A stretch of 22,302 nt of DNA. Source: Halobacteriales archaeon QH_8_67_36 (GTDB lineage: Archaea; Halobacteriota; Halobacteria; Halobacteriales; Haloarculaceae). The translations under genes and the position numbers were made by a program. The first letter of the stretch is position 1. Each line of letters starts with the position of its first letter. The notes below the pieces were generated by a model. That model was not told the DNA's origin. It made no database searches and saw only the letters and a program-made list of their open reading frames with translations. This document shows, piece after piece, positions 1 through 6,615 of this stretch. The stretch lies in assembly GCA_003021755.1 (NCBI GenBank), contig PXQZ01000097.1, forward strand, positions 1 through 22,302, read 5' to 3'.

Positions 1-311
1 GCGATCACACCCATAAACAAAATTACGAACGGGAGTGTCGTAGCGCCTTGTTGCCCGTAGTACTGTGCAAACGCCATCGGGCTCACACACAGACCGAAGA
101 GGCCAATAGCGTAGCCGAACCTGTCTATTCGGTCGTCAAACTGGACAGCACTACCAAGGAGCGAAATCTCGAATGCAAGATAGAAGTACGCCGCTCCAGC
201 GTAAACCGCCGCTGTCCCCCCCGCAACGAACCAGTCAGAGGAGAGAAACCAGTATATGCCGAGACCTACCAACAGACCACAGAGGACGGCGAGCGGGAGA
301 TTCCTACCCAT
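1..311 (-). CDS. Membrane protein, N-terminal part only (runs off left edge)
   Basis: An open frame reads on the minus strand from an ATG at 311-309 to the window edge with no stop, giving about 103 residues. It starts MGRNLPLAVLCGLLVGLGIY. The product is strongly hydrophobic: I see likely membrane helices at about residues 4-22, 27-52, 66-84 and 92-103. A short charged loop (around DDRIDRF, residues 58-64) lies between the second and third. The start is supported by a TATA-like element about 27 bp upstream (332-341), which fits a leaderless transcript. The plus-strand frames over this stretch give Arg/Thr-rich, low-hydrophobicity translations and are shadows. The region is more AT-rich than the rest of the window. 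I do not recognise the family; the C-terminus is outside the window, so no function is assigned. Confidence 0.65.
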   Translation of the reverse strand, partial: MGRNLPLAVLCGLLVGLGIYWFLSSDWFVAGGTAAVYAGAAYFYLAFEISLLGSAVQFDDRIDRFGYAIGLFGLCVSPMAFAQYYGQQGATTLPFVILFMGVI

Positions 312-331
312 ATCCACAGATTATTGCAGTT

Positions 332-341
332 ATGCTAAACT
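332..341 (-). promoter_or_regulatory. TATA-like element of the left-edge membrane gene
   Basis: On the minus strand this reads GTTTAGCATA. Its centre is about 27 bp upstream of the ATG at 311, the spacing seen for leaderless haloarchaeal promoters. Confidence 0.4.
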
Positions 342-442
342 TTGTTGGTTCTAGGTGCTTCGTCGTAGGAGGCTTGTCTATACGAGCGTTAGATTCGCAG
401 TCATACCGAGTGATCAGTTCACACTCTGTTGGTGGAAAACGA

Positions 443-450
443 TTTAATAA
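443..450 (+). promoter_or_regulatory. TATA box (TTTAATAA) in front of the structured gene-free region
   Basis: TTTAATAA is one of the best TATA boxes in the window, preceded by an A-rich stretch (GGAAAACG) that could act as a BRE. Transcription would start near 470-476. The next plausible protein start on this strand is at 716, so the transcript would begin with about 240 nt of structured non-coding sequence or be a separate RNA. Confidence 0.5.
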
Positions 451-472
451 GAACTATTGCACGGTACCTTCG

Positions 473-614
473 GTGCGGTGAGTACGAACATCCGCCGAGT
501 GAGCGCGGGGGGCGGGGCGGTTCGCTGTCAGAGCGACTCTGGCGAGCCCTGCGGTCGCGTTTCCTACAGGACGCCGGACGAGGGAGCGAAGCGACCGAGT
601 GTCCGGCAGTTTTT
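473..614 (+). ncRNA. Candidate structured small RNA or leader
   Basis: The stretch is bounded by a TATA box at 443-450 and by a hairpin followed by five T residues (573-614). Inside it, 527-533 pairs with 537-543 (one G-U) around a CGA loop. CGGTCGC at 552-558 is perfectly complementary to GCGACCG at 591-597, which lies in the loop of the terminal hairpin, so the two stems could form an H-type pseudoknot or alternate. No convincing reading frame covers it. It matches no RNA family I know: RNase P and SRP RNA signatures were looked for and not seen. The stems could instead be remnants of GC-rich palindromic repeats common in haloarchaea. The boundaries are inferred. Confidence 0.35.
573..614 (+). 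terminator. Hairpin plus T5, intrinsic-terminator-like
   Basis: GCCGGAC (573-579) and GTCCGGC (601-607) form a perfect 7-bp stem with a 21-nt loop, followed by AG and TTTTT (610-614). Archaeal termination mostly needs only a T tract, so the hairpin is an additional, unusual element. Confidence 0.4.
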
Positions 615-715
615 GTCGCCGTGAGCAGAGAGTGGTGCGCGAGCGATAGCGAGCGTACCCGACGAAGTAAAGAGTGGGCGGAAACGCTGAAGCCGCTGGC
701 TACACGCTGTTGGGT
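615..715 (+). other. Gene-free stretch with a hairpin and a weak promoter
   Basis: An imperfect hairpin spans 635-658: GTGCGC pairs with GCGTAC (one G-T), then tandem G-A mismatches, two GC pairs and a GATA loop. A weak promoter-like sequence (GGAAACGCTGAAGCCG, about 679-694) lies about 27-30 bp before the ATG at 716. Nothing else was recognised here. Confidence 0.35.
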
Positions 716-1198
716 ATGGAACTGACACCGGACGAACTCGCCGGGGTCGTCGATGTCGTCGGGCCGGTGACTCGCGAGGAGCTTACACAGGCTTGTGGAG
801 AACTCGCGTTCAAGCGGGGTGCGGATGTCGACGAAGCGACGTTCGAGGCGGCCGTCGACGCCGCCCTGTCGACGTACCATCTCGTCGCGGTTACTGACCA
901 CGATGCGGAGGCGGACGCGCCGCTCGTGGTGGTCGGTCCGACGGCGTTCCCCGCCATCGTGGAGGGAGCGACGGACCTCCCACACATCCTCGACGTGCCC
1001 GACCGGGACCTCTCGACGGCGGCGGTGGCGGCGGCGGCCGAGAGACGGTTCCGCGAGGACGCCGCCGAGGCGGTCCGGGCGGGCGACGACGAGCGGATAC
1101 AGGCGCTGCTCGATGTGAGTTACGACCTCGAAGCGTGGGGTTCGGTAGAGCTGGCGACTGCACGGGGTCACCTCGATCAGGCCACCCAGTCGAGTTAA
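716..1198 (+). CDS. Haloarchaeal conserved acidic protein, unknown function
   Basis: A 160-residue soluble, acidic protein starting MELTPDELAGVVDVVGPVT. The frame is open further upstream, but the ATG at 716 is preferred because the upstream codons (from 674) look non-coding and a weak promoter sits at the right distance for a leaderless start at 716. The N-terminal 60 residues look like a small helical, winged-helix-like unit (TREELTQACGELAFKRGADV). The middle has a hydrophobic strand pair (LVAVTDHD, LVVVGPTAFP) and the C-terminus is helical and Ala/Glu-rich. From memory it resembles haloarchaeal proteins annotated only as DUF7109; this could not be checked. It has no membrane segments or catalytic motif. 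The Nudix gene follows 25 nt downstream with its own TATA element. Confidence 0.8.
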   Translation: MELTPDELAGVVDVVGPVTREELTQACGELAFKRGADVDEATFEAAVDAALSTYHLVAVTDHDAEADAPLVVVGPTAFPAIVEGATDLPHILDVPDRDLSTAAVAAAAERRFREDAAEAVRAGDDERIQALLDVSYDLEAWGSVELATARGHLDQATQSS

Positions 1199-1200
1199 TA
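1192..1200 (+). promoter_or_regulatory. TATA-like element of the Nudix gene
   Basis: GAGTTAATA overlaps the stop codon of the preceding gene. Its centre is about 27 bp before the ATG at 1224, so the Nudix gene can be transcribed on its own as a leaderless mRNA. Confidence 0.45.
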
Positions 1201-1223
1201 CCGTCGCCCCCGTCGGTACCGAT

Positions 1224-1844
1224 ATGGACTTCGACCGGGTGGGTGCCCACGACCCCGTAATGGTCACGGGCGAAAAGCGGGAGGCGGCAATCGTCATCCC
1301 GGTCCTCAGCCGCGAGGGCGGCGAGGCGATCCTCTTTACCAAGCGGGCCGACCACCTGAGCGAGCACCCCGGGCAGATGGCGTTCCCCGGCGGCGGCCGC
1401 GAACCCGGGGACGCGGACCTGCTGGCGACGGCGCTGCGGGAGGCCAACGAGGAGATCGGGCTGGACCCGACGGCGGTCCACGTCGTCGGCCGGCTCGACG
1501 ACATCCGGACGATAACCGGCTACTCGGTCCGGCCGTTCGTCGGCCGGATTCCCGACCGCGAGTACCGCCCCGACGACGCCGAGGTGGCCGAGATCGTGAC
1601 GCTGCCGGTGGCGGCACTGACCGACCTCGACAATTACGAATCCGAACGTCGCAACCACCCCCACTACGGCGAGGTGCGACTCCACTTCTTTTATGTCGAC
1701 GGCTACGCCGTCTGGGGGGCGACGGCACAGATGCTGGTCCAGTTGCTGGAACTGGCGACCGACTGGGAGATGCCCCCGGAGCCGGACCGCTACGCCGGCC
1801 CGGGCGACGACCTGCCCGAGCGGGTCCGCGACGAGGGACAGTAA
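1224..1844 (+). CDS. Nudix hydrolase, CoA pyrophosphatase (NudL/PCD1) type
   Basis: A 206-residue protein predicted to hydrolyse coenzyme A and its derivatives to 3',5'-ADP and 4'-phosphopantetheine in the cytoplasm. The signature of this Nudix subfamily is clear: LFTKRADHLSEHPGQMAFPG at residues 37-56, followed by the Nudix helix with REANEEIGL at 72-80, whose Glu residues bind the catalytic metal. The 'E' of the classical G-x5-E part is replaced by the D-x-D pattern (D63, D65) that I recall as normal in this subfamily. The C-terminal 50 residues are an acidic Pro/Asp tail typical of halophiles. The start is supported by a TATA element 27 bp upstream. The FAD oxidoreductase gene follows after 32 nt on the same strand. 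Family assignment is strong; the exact substrate is inferred. Confidence 0.93.
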   Translation: MDFDRVGAHDPVMVTGEKREAAIVIPVLSREGGEAILFTKRADHLSEHPGQMAFPGGGREPGDADLLATALREANEEIGLDPTAVHVVGRLDDIRTITGYSVRPFVGRIPDREYRPDDAEVAEIVTLPVAALTDLDNYESERRNHPHYGEVRLHFFYVDGYAVWGATAQMLVQLLELATDWEMPPEPDRYAGPGDDLPERVRDEGQ

Positions 1845-1876
1845 TGAAGCGAGCGGCTACCCCGACGAGTCGATAA

Positions 1877-2989
1877 ATGCACGTGGGTATCGTCGGCGGC
1901 GGTGCGGTCGGACTGGTCGTCGCCGGGGACCTCGCCAGAAGCGACGTTGAGGTCACGCTGTACGAACGCGACACGCTGGGTAGCGGCGCGAGCGGCCGGG
2001 CGGCGGGCATCTGCTACGACGCCTTTGGGGACCCGACCGACGCCGCCGTCGCCGTGCGCGCGATCGCGCGGTACCGCGAGTGGGACCTCTACTCGCCGCG
2101 GCCGTACGTCTGGGTCGCCCGCGAGACGGCCGATGCGACGGCGGTCCGTGAGCAGGTCGCGGCGATGCGGGCGCTCGGCCTCGACGTCGAGGAGCTGTCA
2201 CCGGCGACGCTCGGCGAGCGGTACCCCGCCATCGAGACGGCGGGGCTGACCGCCTGTGCAGTCGCGAACGACGCCGGGACGGTCGCGCCCGAGGCGGTGG
2301 TGACCTCCCTGGCCGAGCGAGCGAGAACGGCCGGAGCGACCATCCGAACGGGGACGGCGGCGTCGCTGGTCGACCCGACGACCGTCGCGGTGGCTGGCGG
2401 CGGGCCGATCGGCAGCGAGACCGAGTTCGACGCCGTCGTCGTTGCTGCCGGGCCGGCGACCGGACCGCTCGTGGCCGACCTCGGTGTCCCGCTGGCACTC
2501 GAAACGTACCGGGCGCAGGTACTCGTCACCGAACCGGTGACCGCCGACCTCCCATCGCTCTACGACGCCAGCCGGGAGTTTTACTGGCGGCCCCGCGACG
2601 GGGGCGTGCTGGTCGGCGACGGCGCCCACGCGGTCGACCCCGAGGACTGCGACCCGGCGGCGGACCCGGCGTTCGTCGAGTCAGCGCTAAAGCGGTTCCA
2701 GGCGGCGACGGGGGTCGACGCCCGCCTCGAACGGTCGTGGGCCGGCCCCTGTACGGCGACGCCGGACCGGGACCCACTCGTCGGTCCCGTCAGGGAGGGA
2801 CTCTGGGTGGCGACCGGCTGGCAGGGCCACGGACTAATGTGCGCACCGGCGGTCGGCGAGTATCTGGCCGACCGGCTTCGCGGCGTCGAACCGGAACTCG
2901 ACGCGCCGCTGGCTGAACGGTTCGACCCGACGCGCTTCGACGGCGACGAGGTGTTTCACCCGCTTGGTGACCCGACGGCTGACTGGTGA
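1877..2989 (+). CDS. FAD-dependent oxidoreductase, DAO (glycine/sarcosine oxidase-like) family
   Basis: A 370-residue flavoprotein. The N-terminus has the Rossmann dinucleotide motif (GIVGGGAVG, residues 4-12) ending in the acidic ribose-binding residue of LYERD (28-32), followed by the GSGASGRAAG segment (about 35-44) that contacts FAD in DAO-family enzymes. The C-terminal FAD-binding part shows GLWVATGWQGHGLMCAPAVG, with the Gly-His-Gly typical of amine/amino-acid oxidases. The middle carries the substrate domain (FYWRPRDGGVLVGDG). Expected chemistry is oxidation of a small amine or amino acid; which one cannot be told. An AT-containing sequence at the end of the upstream Nudix gene (around 1841-1849) lies about 30 bp before the start and may be its promoter. 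Transcription converges with the Hsp20 gene 27 nt downstream. Confidence 0.92.
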   Translation: MHVGIVGGGAVGLVVAGDLARSDVEVTLYERDTLGSGASGRAAGICYDAFGDPTDAAVAVRAIARYREWDLYSPRPYVWVARETADATAVREQVAAMRALGLDVEELSPATLGERYPAIETAGLTACAVANDAGTVAPEAVVTSLAERARTAGATIRTGTAASLVDPTTVAVAGGGPIGSETEFDAVVVAAGPATGPLVADLGVPLALETYRAQVLVTEPVTADLPSLYDASREFYWRPRDGGVLVGDGAHAVDPEDCDPAADPAFVESALKRFQAATGVDARLERSWAGPCTATPDRDPLVGPVREGLWVATGWQGHGLMCAPAVGEYLADRLRGVEPELDAPLAERFDPTRFDGDEVFHPLGDPTADW

Positions 2990-3016
2990 ACATCAAGAGC
3001 GAGAGACTGCACGGCG

Positions 3017-3487
3017 TTACTCTTCAGTCTCGTCGGCGTCGTCCGCCTCCGCATCGGCGGCCGTATCGGCGTCCTCGCCGGCGTCGTGGGCCGTCTGTTC
3101 GGCGATCGGTTCGTCGGCCTCGGCCTTGGGAATCTCGACGTGGAGCGTGCCGTTGCCCTTCAGTGTCGCCGTGGCCGTCTCGGCGTCGACGACGGCGTCC
3201 TCGGGCAGCGTCACCGAGCCGTCGAGCGCGAGCCCGCGGCCGGGGTAGGTCATCTCGTAGTCGTCGTAGAACTCCCGGAACCGGTCCAGTCGCACCTCGA
3301 CGCGGTCGTCGACGTAGCGCACCTGCAGGTCGCTGGCGGTCGCGCCCGGCGCGTCGAAGACGACGAGGTAGGCGTCGTCGGATTCGAGCAGGTCCGCCGG
3401 CAGCGGCTTGTTCTCCTGGACGCGCCCCGAGGCCCGGCCGAGGTTCTCGAAGATGGCCGATCCGATGGACTCGCCCAGCCCCATCAT
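3017..3487 (-). CDS. Hsp20/alpha-crystallin family small heat-shock protein
   Basis: A 156-residue cytoplasmic chaperone of the small heat-shock type. The alpha-crystallin domain covers about residues 36-121, beginning DDAYLVVFDAPGA (38-50) and ending in the conserved last strand GNGTLHVEIPKA (111-122), equivalent to the NGVLxIxxPK motif. The C-terminal 35 residues are almost entirely Asp, Glu and Ala, and the usual I-x-I oligomer-anchoring motif is not visible. The ATG at 3487-3485 overlaps the TGA of the upstream zinc-ribbon gene (ATGA), so translation is probably coupled; a second ATG follows immediately. The longer open frame upstream on this strand is a shadow of the DUF429 gene. Confidence 0.88.
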   Translation of the reverse strand: MMGLGESIGSAIFENLGRASGRVQENKPLPADLLESDDAYLVVFDAPGATASDLQVRYVDDRVEVRLDRFREFYDDYEMTYPGRGLALDGSVTLPEDAVVDAETATATLKGNGTLHVEIPKAEADEPIAEQTAHDAGEDADTAADAEADDADETEE

Positions 3488-3642
3488 AGCTCGATGGCCT
3501 CCAGACAGTCCACGCCCCCGCAGTACGGACAGGCGAAGTCCGACACGCCAGTCCCGTCGGGCATGTCGTAGGTGTAGTGGAGCTCGAACATGTCGAGCGT
3601 GCAGTCGTCGTCGGTACAGACGACTTCCAGGGTTTCGGGCAT
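3484..3642 (-). CDS. Small zinc-ribbon protein (52 residues)
   Basis: A 52-residue protein starting MPETLEVVCTDDDCTLDMFE. It has two Cys clusters, C9/C14 and C38/C41/C46 (CPYCGGVDC), consistent with one zinc-ribbon knuckle pair. The middle is a short beta-type stretch (FELHYTYDMPD). The small size, Cys spacing, acidic composition and 4-nt overlap with the Hsp20 start argue that it is real. A weak TATA-like sequence (GGTTTGTCG on this strand, near 3665-3673) lies about 27 bp upstream of the ATG. Such zinc ribbons usually bind nucleic acid or protein partners; the specific role is unknown. Co-transcription with Hsp20 suggests a link to protein quality control, which is inference. Confidence 0.75.
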   Translation of the reverse strand: MPETLEVVCTDDDCTLDMFELHYTYDMPDGTGVSDFACPYCGGVDCLEAIEL

Positions 3643-3745
3643 GGTATTCCGTTGGCCCGTCAGCGACAAACCGCTTTCGGCCTGGGCCGGCCGTTCGCGT
3701 ATGGCTGTCAGAAGGTTGAAGCCACTCGGCCCGGGACGGTGAGTC

Positions 3746-4546
3746 ATGGGTTCCGGTGTCATGGGCGTGGACTTCAGCGGGGCGAGCGCGGCGGGCGACG
3801 CGCTCTGGGTGACTGAAGCCACGCGGACCGCGGTCGGCGTACGTATCGAGGACTGCTATCGGGCGACTGACAGATGGGGCCGCGACCGCGAGAGCGCCCA
3901 CGCCGGACTGGCCGAGCGCATCGCGGCCGACGACGTGCGCACGGCCGGACTCGACTTCCCCTTCAGCCTGCCACAGGCGCTGCTCGACGCCCGGTGTGAC
4001 GGGACCTGGCACGGCTTTCTGGAGTGGGTCGGGAGCGACGACGGGCCGGCCGATCCGGCGGCCTTCTCCGCGGTCTGTCGTGACACCGCCGAGACGATCG
4101 CGGGCAAGCGGGACCTGCGCCGGGAGGCCGACGCCCGCCGCGGCGCGCTCTGTCCCTACACCAACCGCGTCCGGAGCATGACCTACCACGGGGCCCGGGA
4201 CGTGCTGGGGCGCCTCGGAACCCGCGACGACACCGCGGTCGTGCCGATGCAGGACGACGGCGAGGCCGACACCACCGTCTGTGAGGTCTACCCGGCGGCC
4301 ACCTTCGGCTGGCTCGGCTGTTACCGCGAGGGGTACAAGACCACCGACGGCGCGCGGGCCCGCCGCGAGTACAACCTCGCGGCCGTCGCGGACTGCAGCG
4401 TCACGCTGGGCGACCACCGCGGGACCTATCTGGCCAACCACGACGCGCTGGACTCGCTGGCCGCGGCCGTCAGCGCGGCCCGCGTCGACGACGGCGCCCG
4501 ACCGACACCGGCCGGGACCCGAGAGGAAGGCTGTATCTACGTTTGA
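3746..4546 (+). CDS. DUF429 family protein (RNase H-like fold)
   Basis: A 266-residue protein with the N-terminal motif MGVDFSGA (residues 6-13). The Asp fits the first acidic position of the RNase H-like fold predicted for DUF429, and GLDFPFSLP (about 73-81) fits a second. The C-terminal half carries VCEVYPAATFGWLG and the helix NHDALDSLAAAVSAARV ending EEGCIYV, which together match the family pattern of a Glu before YPA and a D-x-L-D-A-like motif. The family is predicted to be nuclease-like but has no firmly established activity. Two in-frame starts are possible, 3746 (MGSGVMGV) and 3761 (MGVDFSG); a weak promoter-like sequence (TTGAAGCC, around 3716-3723) suits 3746. It is divergent from the zinc ribbon/Hsp20 pair, with about 100 nt between starts. 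Confidence 0.85.
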   Translation: MGSGVMGVDFSGASAAGDALWVTEATRTAVGVRIEDCYRATDRWGRDRESAHAGLAERIAADDVRTAGLDFPFSLPQALLDARCDGTWHGFLEWVGSDDGPADPAAFSAVCRDTAETIAGKRDLRREADARRGALCPYTNRVRSMTYHGARDVLGRLGTRDDTAVVPMQDDGEADTTVCEVYPAATFGWLGCYREGYKTTDGARARREYNLAAVADCSVTLGDHRGTYLANHDALDSLAAAVSAARVDDGARPTPAGTREEGCIYV

Positions 4547-4578
4547 GGCGAGTGAAACCGACACTGGTGGGAAGCCAC

Positions 4579-4589
4579 GGGTATTTCAG
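4579..4589 (+). promoter_or_regulatory. TATA-like element of the ABC exporter gene
   Basis: GGGTATTTCAG is centred about 26 bp before the ATG at 4610, matching leaderless initiation. Confidence 0.4.
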
Positions 4590-4609
4590 TTCGTAGCCGA
4601 AGACAGTGT

Positions 4610-6481
4610 ATGGCCGACGACGACGGCGGCTTCGAGGGCGTCCGCGAGAACGTCGACGGGAACCCGATACTGAAGCTCGTCGGCTACGCGAGAGCCTACT
4701 GGCTGCGCCTGACTACCGGCGTCCTCGCCGCCTTCCTCACGCGTTTCGCTCGGCTGGTACCGCCGATAATCGTGGCGGCCGCCATCGACCGGGTCATCCT
4801 CAGCGACGGCGAACCGGGTCTGCTGACGGCTGTCGGCCTCCTGCCCGCGGGGACCATCACCGGCGAGGCGGCGAAACTCGCCTTCCTCCGGCGGCTCGTC
4901 GTCATCGCCGCCATCGCCTACCTCGTCCGGTCGGCGACGCGGTTCGCCGCGCGATATCTCCTCCAGTCCTCCGCCCAGAAGATACAGCGGGACCTGCGAA
5001 ACGACACCTACGACCACCTCCAGCATCTCTCGATGGACTTCTTTGCGAACCACCAGACCGGCGGCATGATGTCCATCCTCAACAGCGACATCAACCGGCT
5101 GGAGTCCTTTCTGAACACGGAGTTCCGCCAGATTATTCGCGTCGTGGCGACCGTCGGCGGTATCGCCGCCGTCCTCTACTGGTACTCGCCGACGCTCGCG
5201 CTCATCGCGCTGGCACCGGTCCCGATAATCGGGCTGGCGAGCGCGCTGTTCCTGACCTGGATCGAACCGCGCTATCGGGGCATCCGACAGACCGTCGGCC
5301 GGCTCAACACCCGATTGGAGAACAACCTGAGTGGGGCGCCCGTCATCAAGGCCTTCGACCGGTACGAGTTCGAACACGACCGGGTCAGCGCACAGAGCCA
5401 GCAGTACCACGACGAGAAGGTCGCCGCCCTCCGCATCCGTCGGGCCTTCTTCGCAGCCCTCCGGGTGTTGACCGGCGTCGCCTTCGTCGTAATTCTCTAC
5501 GTCGCCGGGACCAACTTCGTCACCACCACTGGAAGCCAGCGGATGCTGGCGGGGCGGCGGCTCTACTCGCCGATGCGACGGATCGGGCGCTCGGCCAACA
5601 AGTATCAGCTCGCCAAATCCAGCGCCGAGCGCGTCTTCGGGCTGTTGGGTCAGGACCCGACCATCACGGACCCCGAAGACCCCTACCGTCCCGACAGCAT
5701 CGACGGCGACGTCGAGTTCGCGGACGTGACCTTCGGTTACGGCGACGGCGAGCCCGTATTGCGGAACGTCTCGCTCGACGTGCCAAGCGGCGCCACGGTG
5801 GGGCTGGCGGGTGCGACCGGCGCCGGCAAGTCGACGCTGCTGAAGCTCGTTCCCCGCTTTCATGACGTAAACGCCGGGTCGGTGTCGGTCGACGGCGTCG
5901 ACGTGCGCGAGTACACCCTCCAGTCACTGCGAGACGACATCGCCGTCGTCGAGCAGAACCCGTACCTGTTTTCCGGCACCGTCGCCGAGAACGTCGCCTA
6001 CGGTGACCGCGACGTACTCGACGGCGAGGAGGCGGGCGACGAGCGGGCCCGAGAGCGGGTCCAGGAGGCCGCCAGCTCCGCCCAGGCCCACGAGTTCATC
6101 CAGGAACTGCCGGACGGCTACGACACCGAAATCGGCGAGCGGGGCATCAAGCTCTCGGGCGGCCAGCGCCAGCGGGTCGCCATCGCGCGGGCCCTGCTGA
6201 ACGACCCCGAGATAATCGTCTTCGACGAGGCGACCAGCGACGTGGACACGGAGACCGAGCGGAAGATACAGGCGAGCGTCGAACGGCTGGTCGAGAACCG
6301 CACCGCCTTTGTCATCGCCCACCGGCTCTCGACCATCCGGGACGCCGACACCATCGTCGTGATGGACGACGGCGAAATCGTCGAGCGGGGCAGCCACGAC
6401 GACCTGCTCGCGAGCGGCGGCGAGTACGCCGACCTCTGGGCGGCCCAGGCTGACGAGCGGTCGATCAGCGCGGACGACTGA
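4610..6481 (+). CDS. ABC transporter, fused permease and ATPase (MsbA/HlyB-type exporter)
   Basis: A 623-residue half-transporter that would work as a homodimer exporting lipids, drugs or peptides; the substrate is unknown. The membrane domain (about 1-335) is followed by a complete ATPase domain: Walker A GATGAGKST at 401-409, signature LSGGQ at 515-519, Walker B with D539 and catalytic E540, and the H-loop IAHRLSTI. Helices 1-5 are visible, the fifth ending VVILYVAGTNFV (about 293-304). Where helix 6 should follow, the sequence goes directly from TTTGSQRMLAG (305-315) to RRLYSPMRRIG, the segment that normally follows helix 6. About ten or more hydrophobic residues therefore seem to be missing, in frame. 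The other two frames do not restore them. The ATPase is intact, but transport function is doubtful unless this is a sequence or assembly error. Confidence 0.9.
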   Translation: MADDDGGFEGVRENVDGNPILKLVGYARAYWLRLTTGVLAAFLTRFARLVPPIIVAAAIDRVILSDGEPGLLTAVGLLPAGTITGEAAKLAFLRRLVVIAAIAYLVRSATRFAARYLLQSSAQKIQRDLRNDTYDHLQHLSMDFFANHQTGGMMSILNSDINRLESFLNTEFRQIIRVVATVGGIAAVLYWYSPTLALIALAPVPIIGLASALFLTWIEPRYRGIRQTVGRLNTRLENNLSGAPVIKAFDRYEFEHDRVSAQSQQYHDEKVAALRIRRAFFAALRVLTGVAFVVILYVAGTNFVTTTGSQRMLAGRRLYSPMRRIGRSANKYQLAKSSAERVFGLLGQDPTITDPEDPYRPDSIDGDVEFADVTFGYGDGEPVLRNVSLDVPSGATVGLAGATGAGKSTLLKLVPRFHDVNAGSVSVDGVDVREYTLQSLRDDIAVVEQNPYLFSGTVAENVAYGDRDVLDGEEAGDERARERVQEAASSAQAHEFIQELPDGYDTEIGERGIKLSGGQRQRVAIARALLNDPEIIVFDEATSDVDTETERKIQASVERLVENRTAFVIAHRLSTIRDADTIVVMDDGEIVERGSHDDLLASGGEYADLWAAQADERSISADD

Positions 6482-6537
6482 GCGGCGTGTCGGCGGCTAC
6501 GGCGAGCTTACCGGGACTGAATCGCCCCCCGTCGATG

Positions 6538-6551
6538 GCCACACGTGTGGC
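6538..6551. promoter_or_regulatory. Perfect 14-bp palindrome, possible operator
   Basis: GCCACACGTGTGGC reads the same on both strands. It lies about 30 bp before the TATA-like element of the 6616 gene and 57 bp after the ABC transporter stop. It could be a binding site for a dimeric regulator or a short hairpin at the end of the ABC transcript (followed by CTTTCG). Confidence 0.3.
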
Positions 6552-6580
6552 TTTCGTCCCGCCGAGTCCGATAACCGACG

Positions 6581-6590
6581 GCTACTTTTG
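6581..6590 (+). promoter_or_regulatory. TATA-like element GCTACTTTTG
   Basis: This lies about 30 bp before the ATG at 6616. The same decamer, or nine of its ten bases, occurs at the same position before the genes at 9774 and 15702. Confidence 0.45.
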
Positions 6591-6615
6591 ATGGTGCCGG
6601 CCGACCGCACAGTCC

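Noticed and set aside
473..614. RNase P RNA, SRP RNA or tRNA in the structured region
   Set aside because: The conserved sequence elements of these RNAs, and a tRNA cloverleaf with T-loop GTTCRA, were looked for and not found.
419..1504. Long minus-strand frame (361 codons)
   Set aside because: Arg/Ser/Pro-rich translation lying opposite two well-supported plus-strand genes; a GC-driven shadow.
3488..4564. N-terminal extension of the Hsp20 frame to 515 codons
   Set aside because: It lies antisense to the DUF429 gene and across the zinc-ribbon gene. The alpha-crystallin protein begins at 3487 with an ATGA overlap.
4586..5863. 425-codon minus-strand frame
   Set aside because: Antisense to the ABC exporter; Asp/Gly/Arg-rich without domain motifs.
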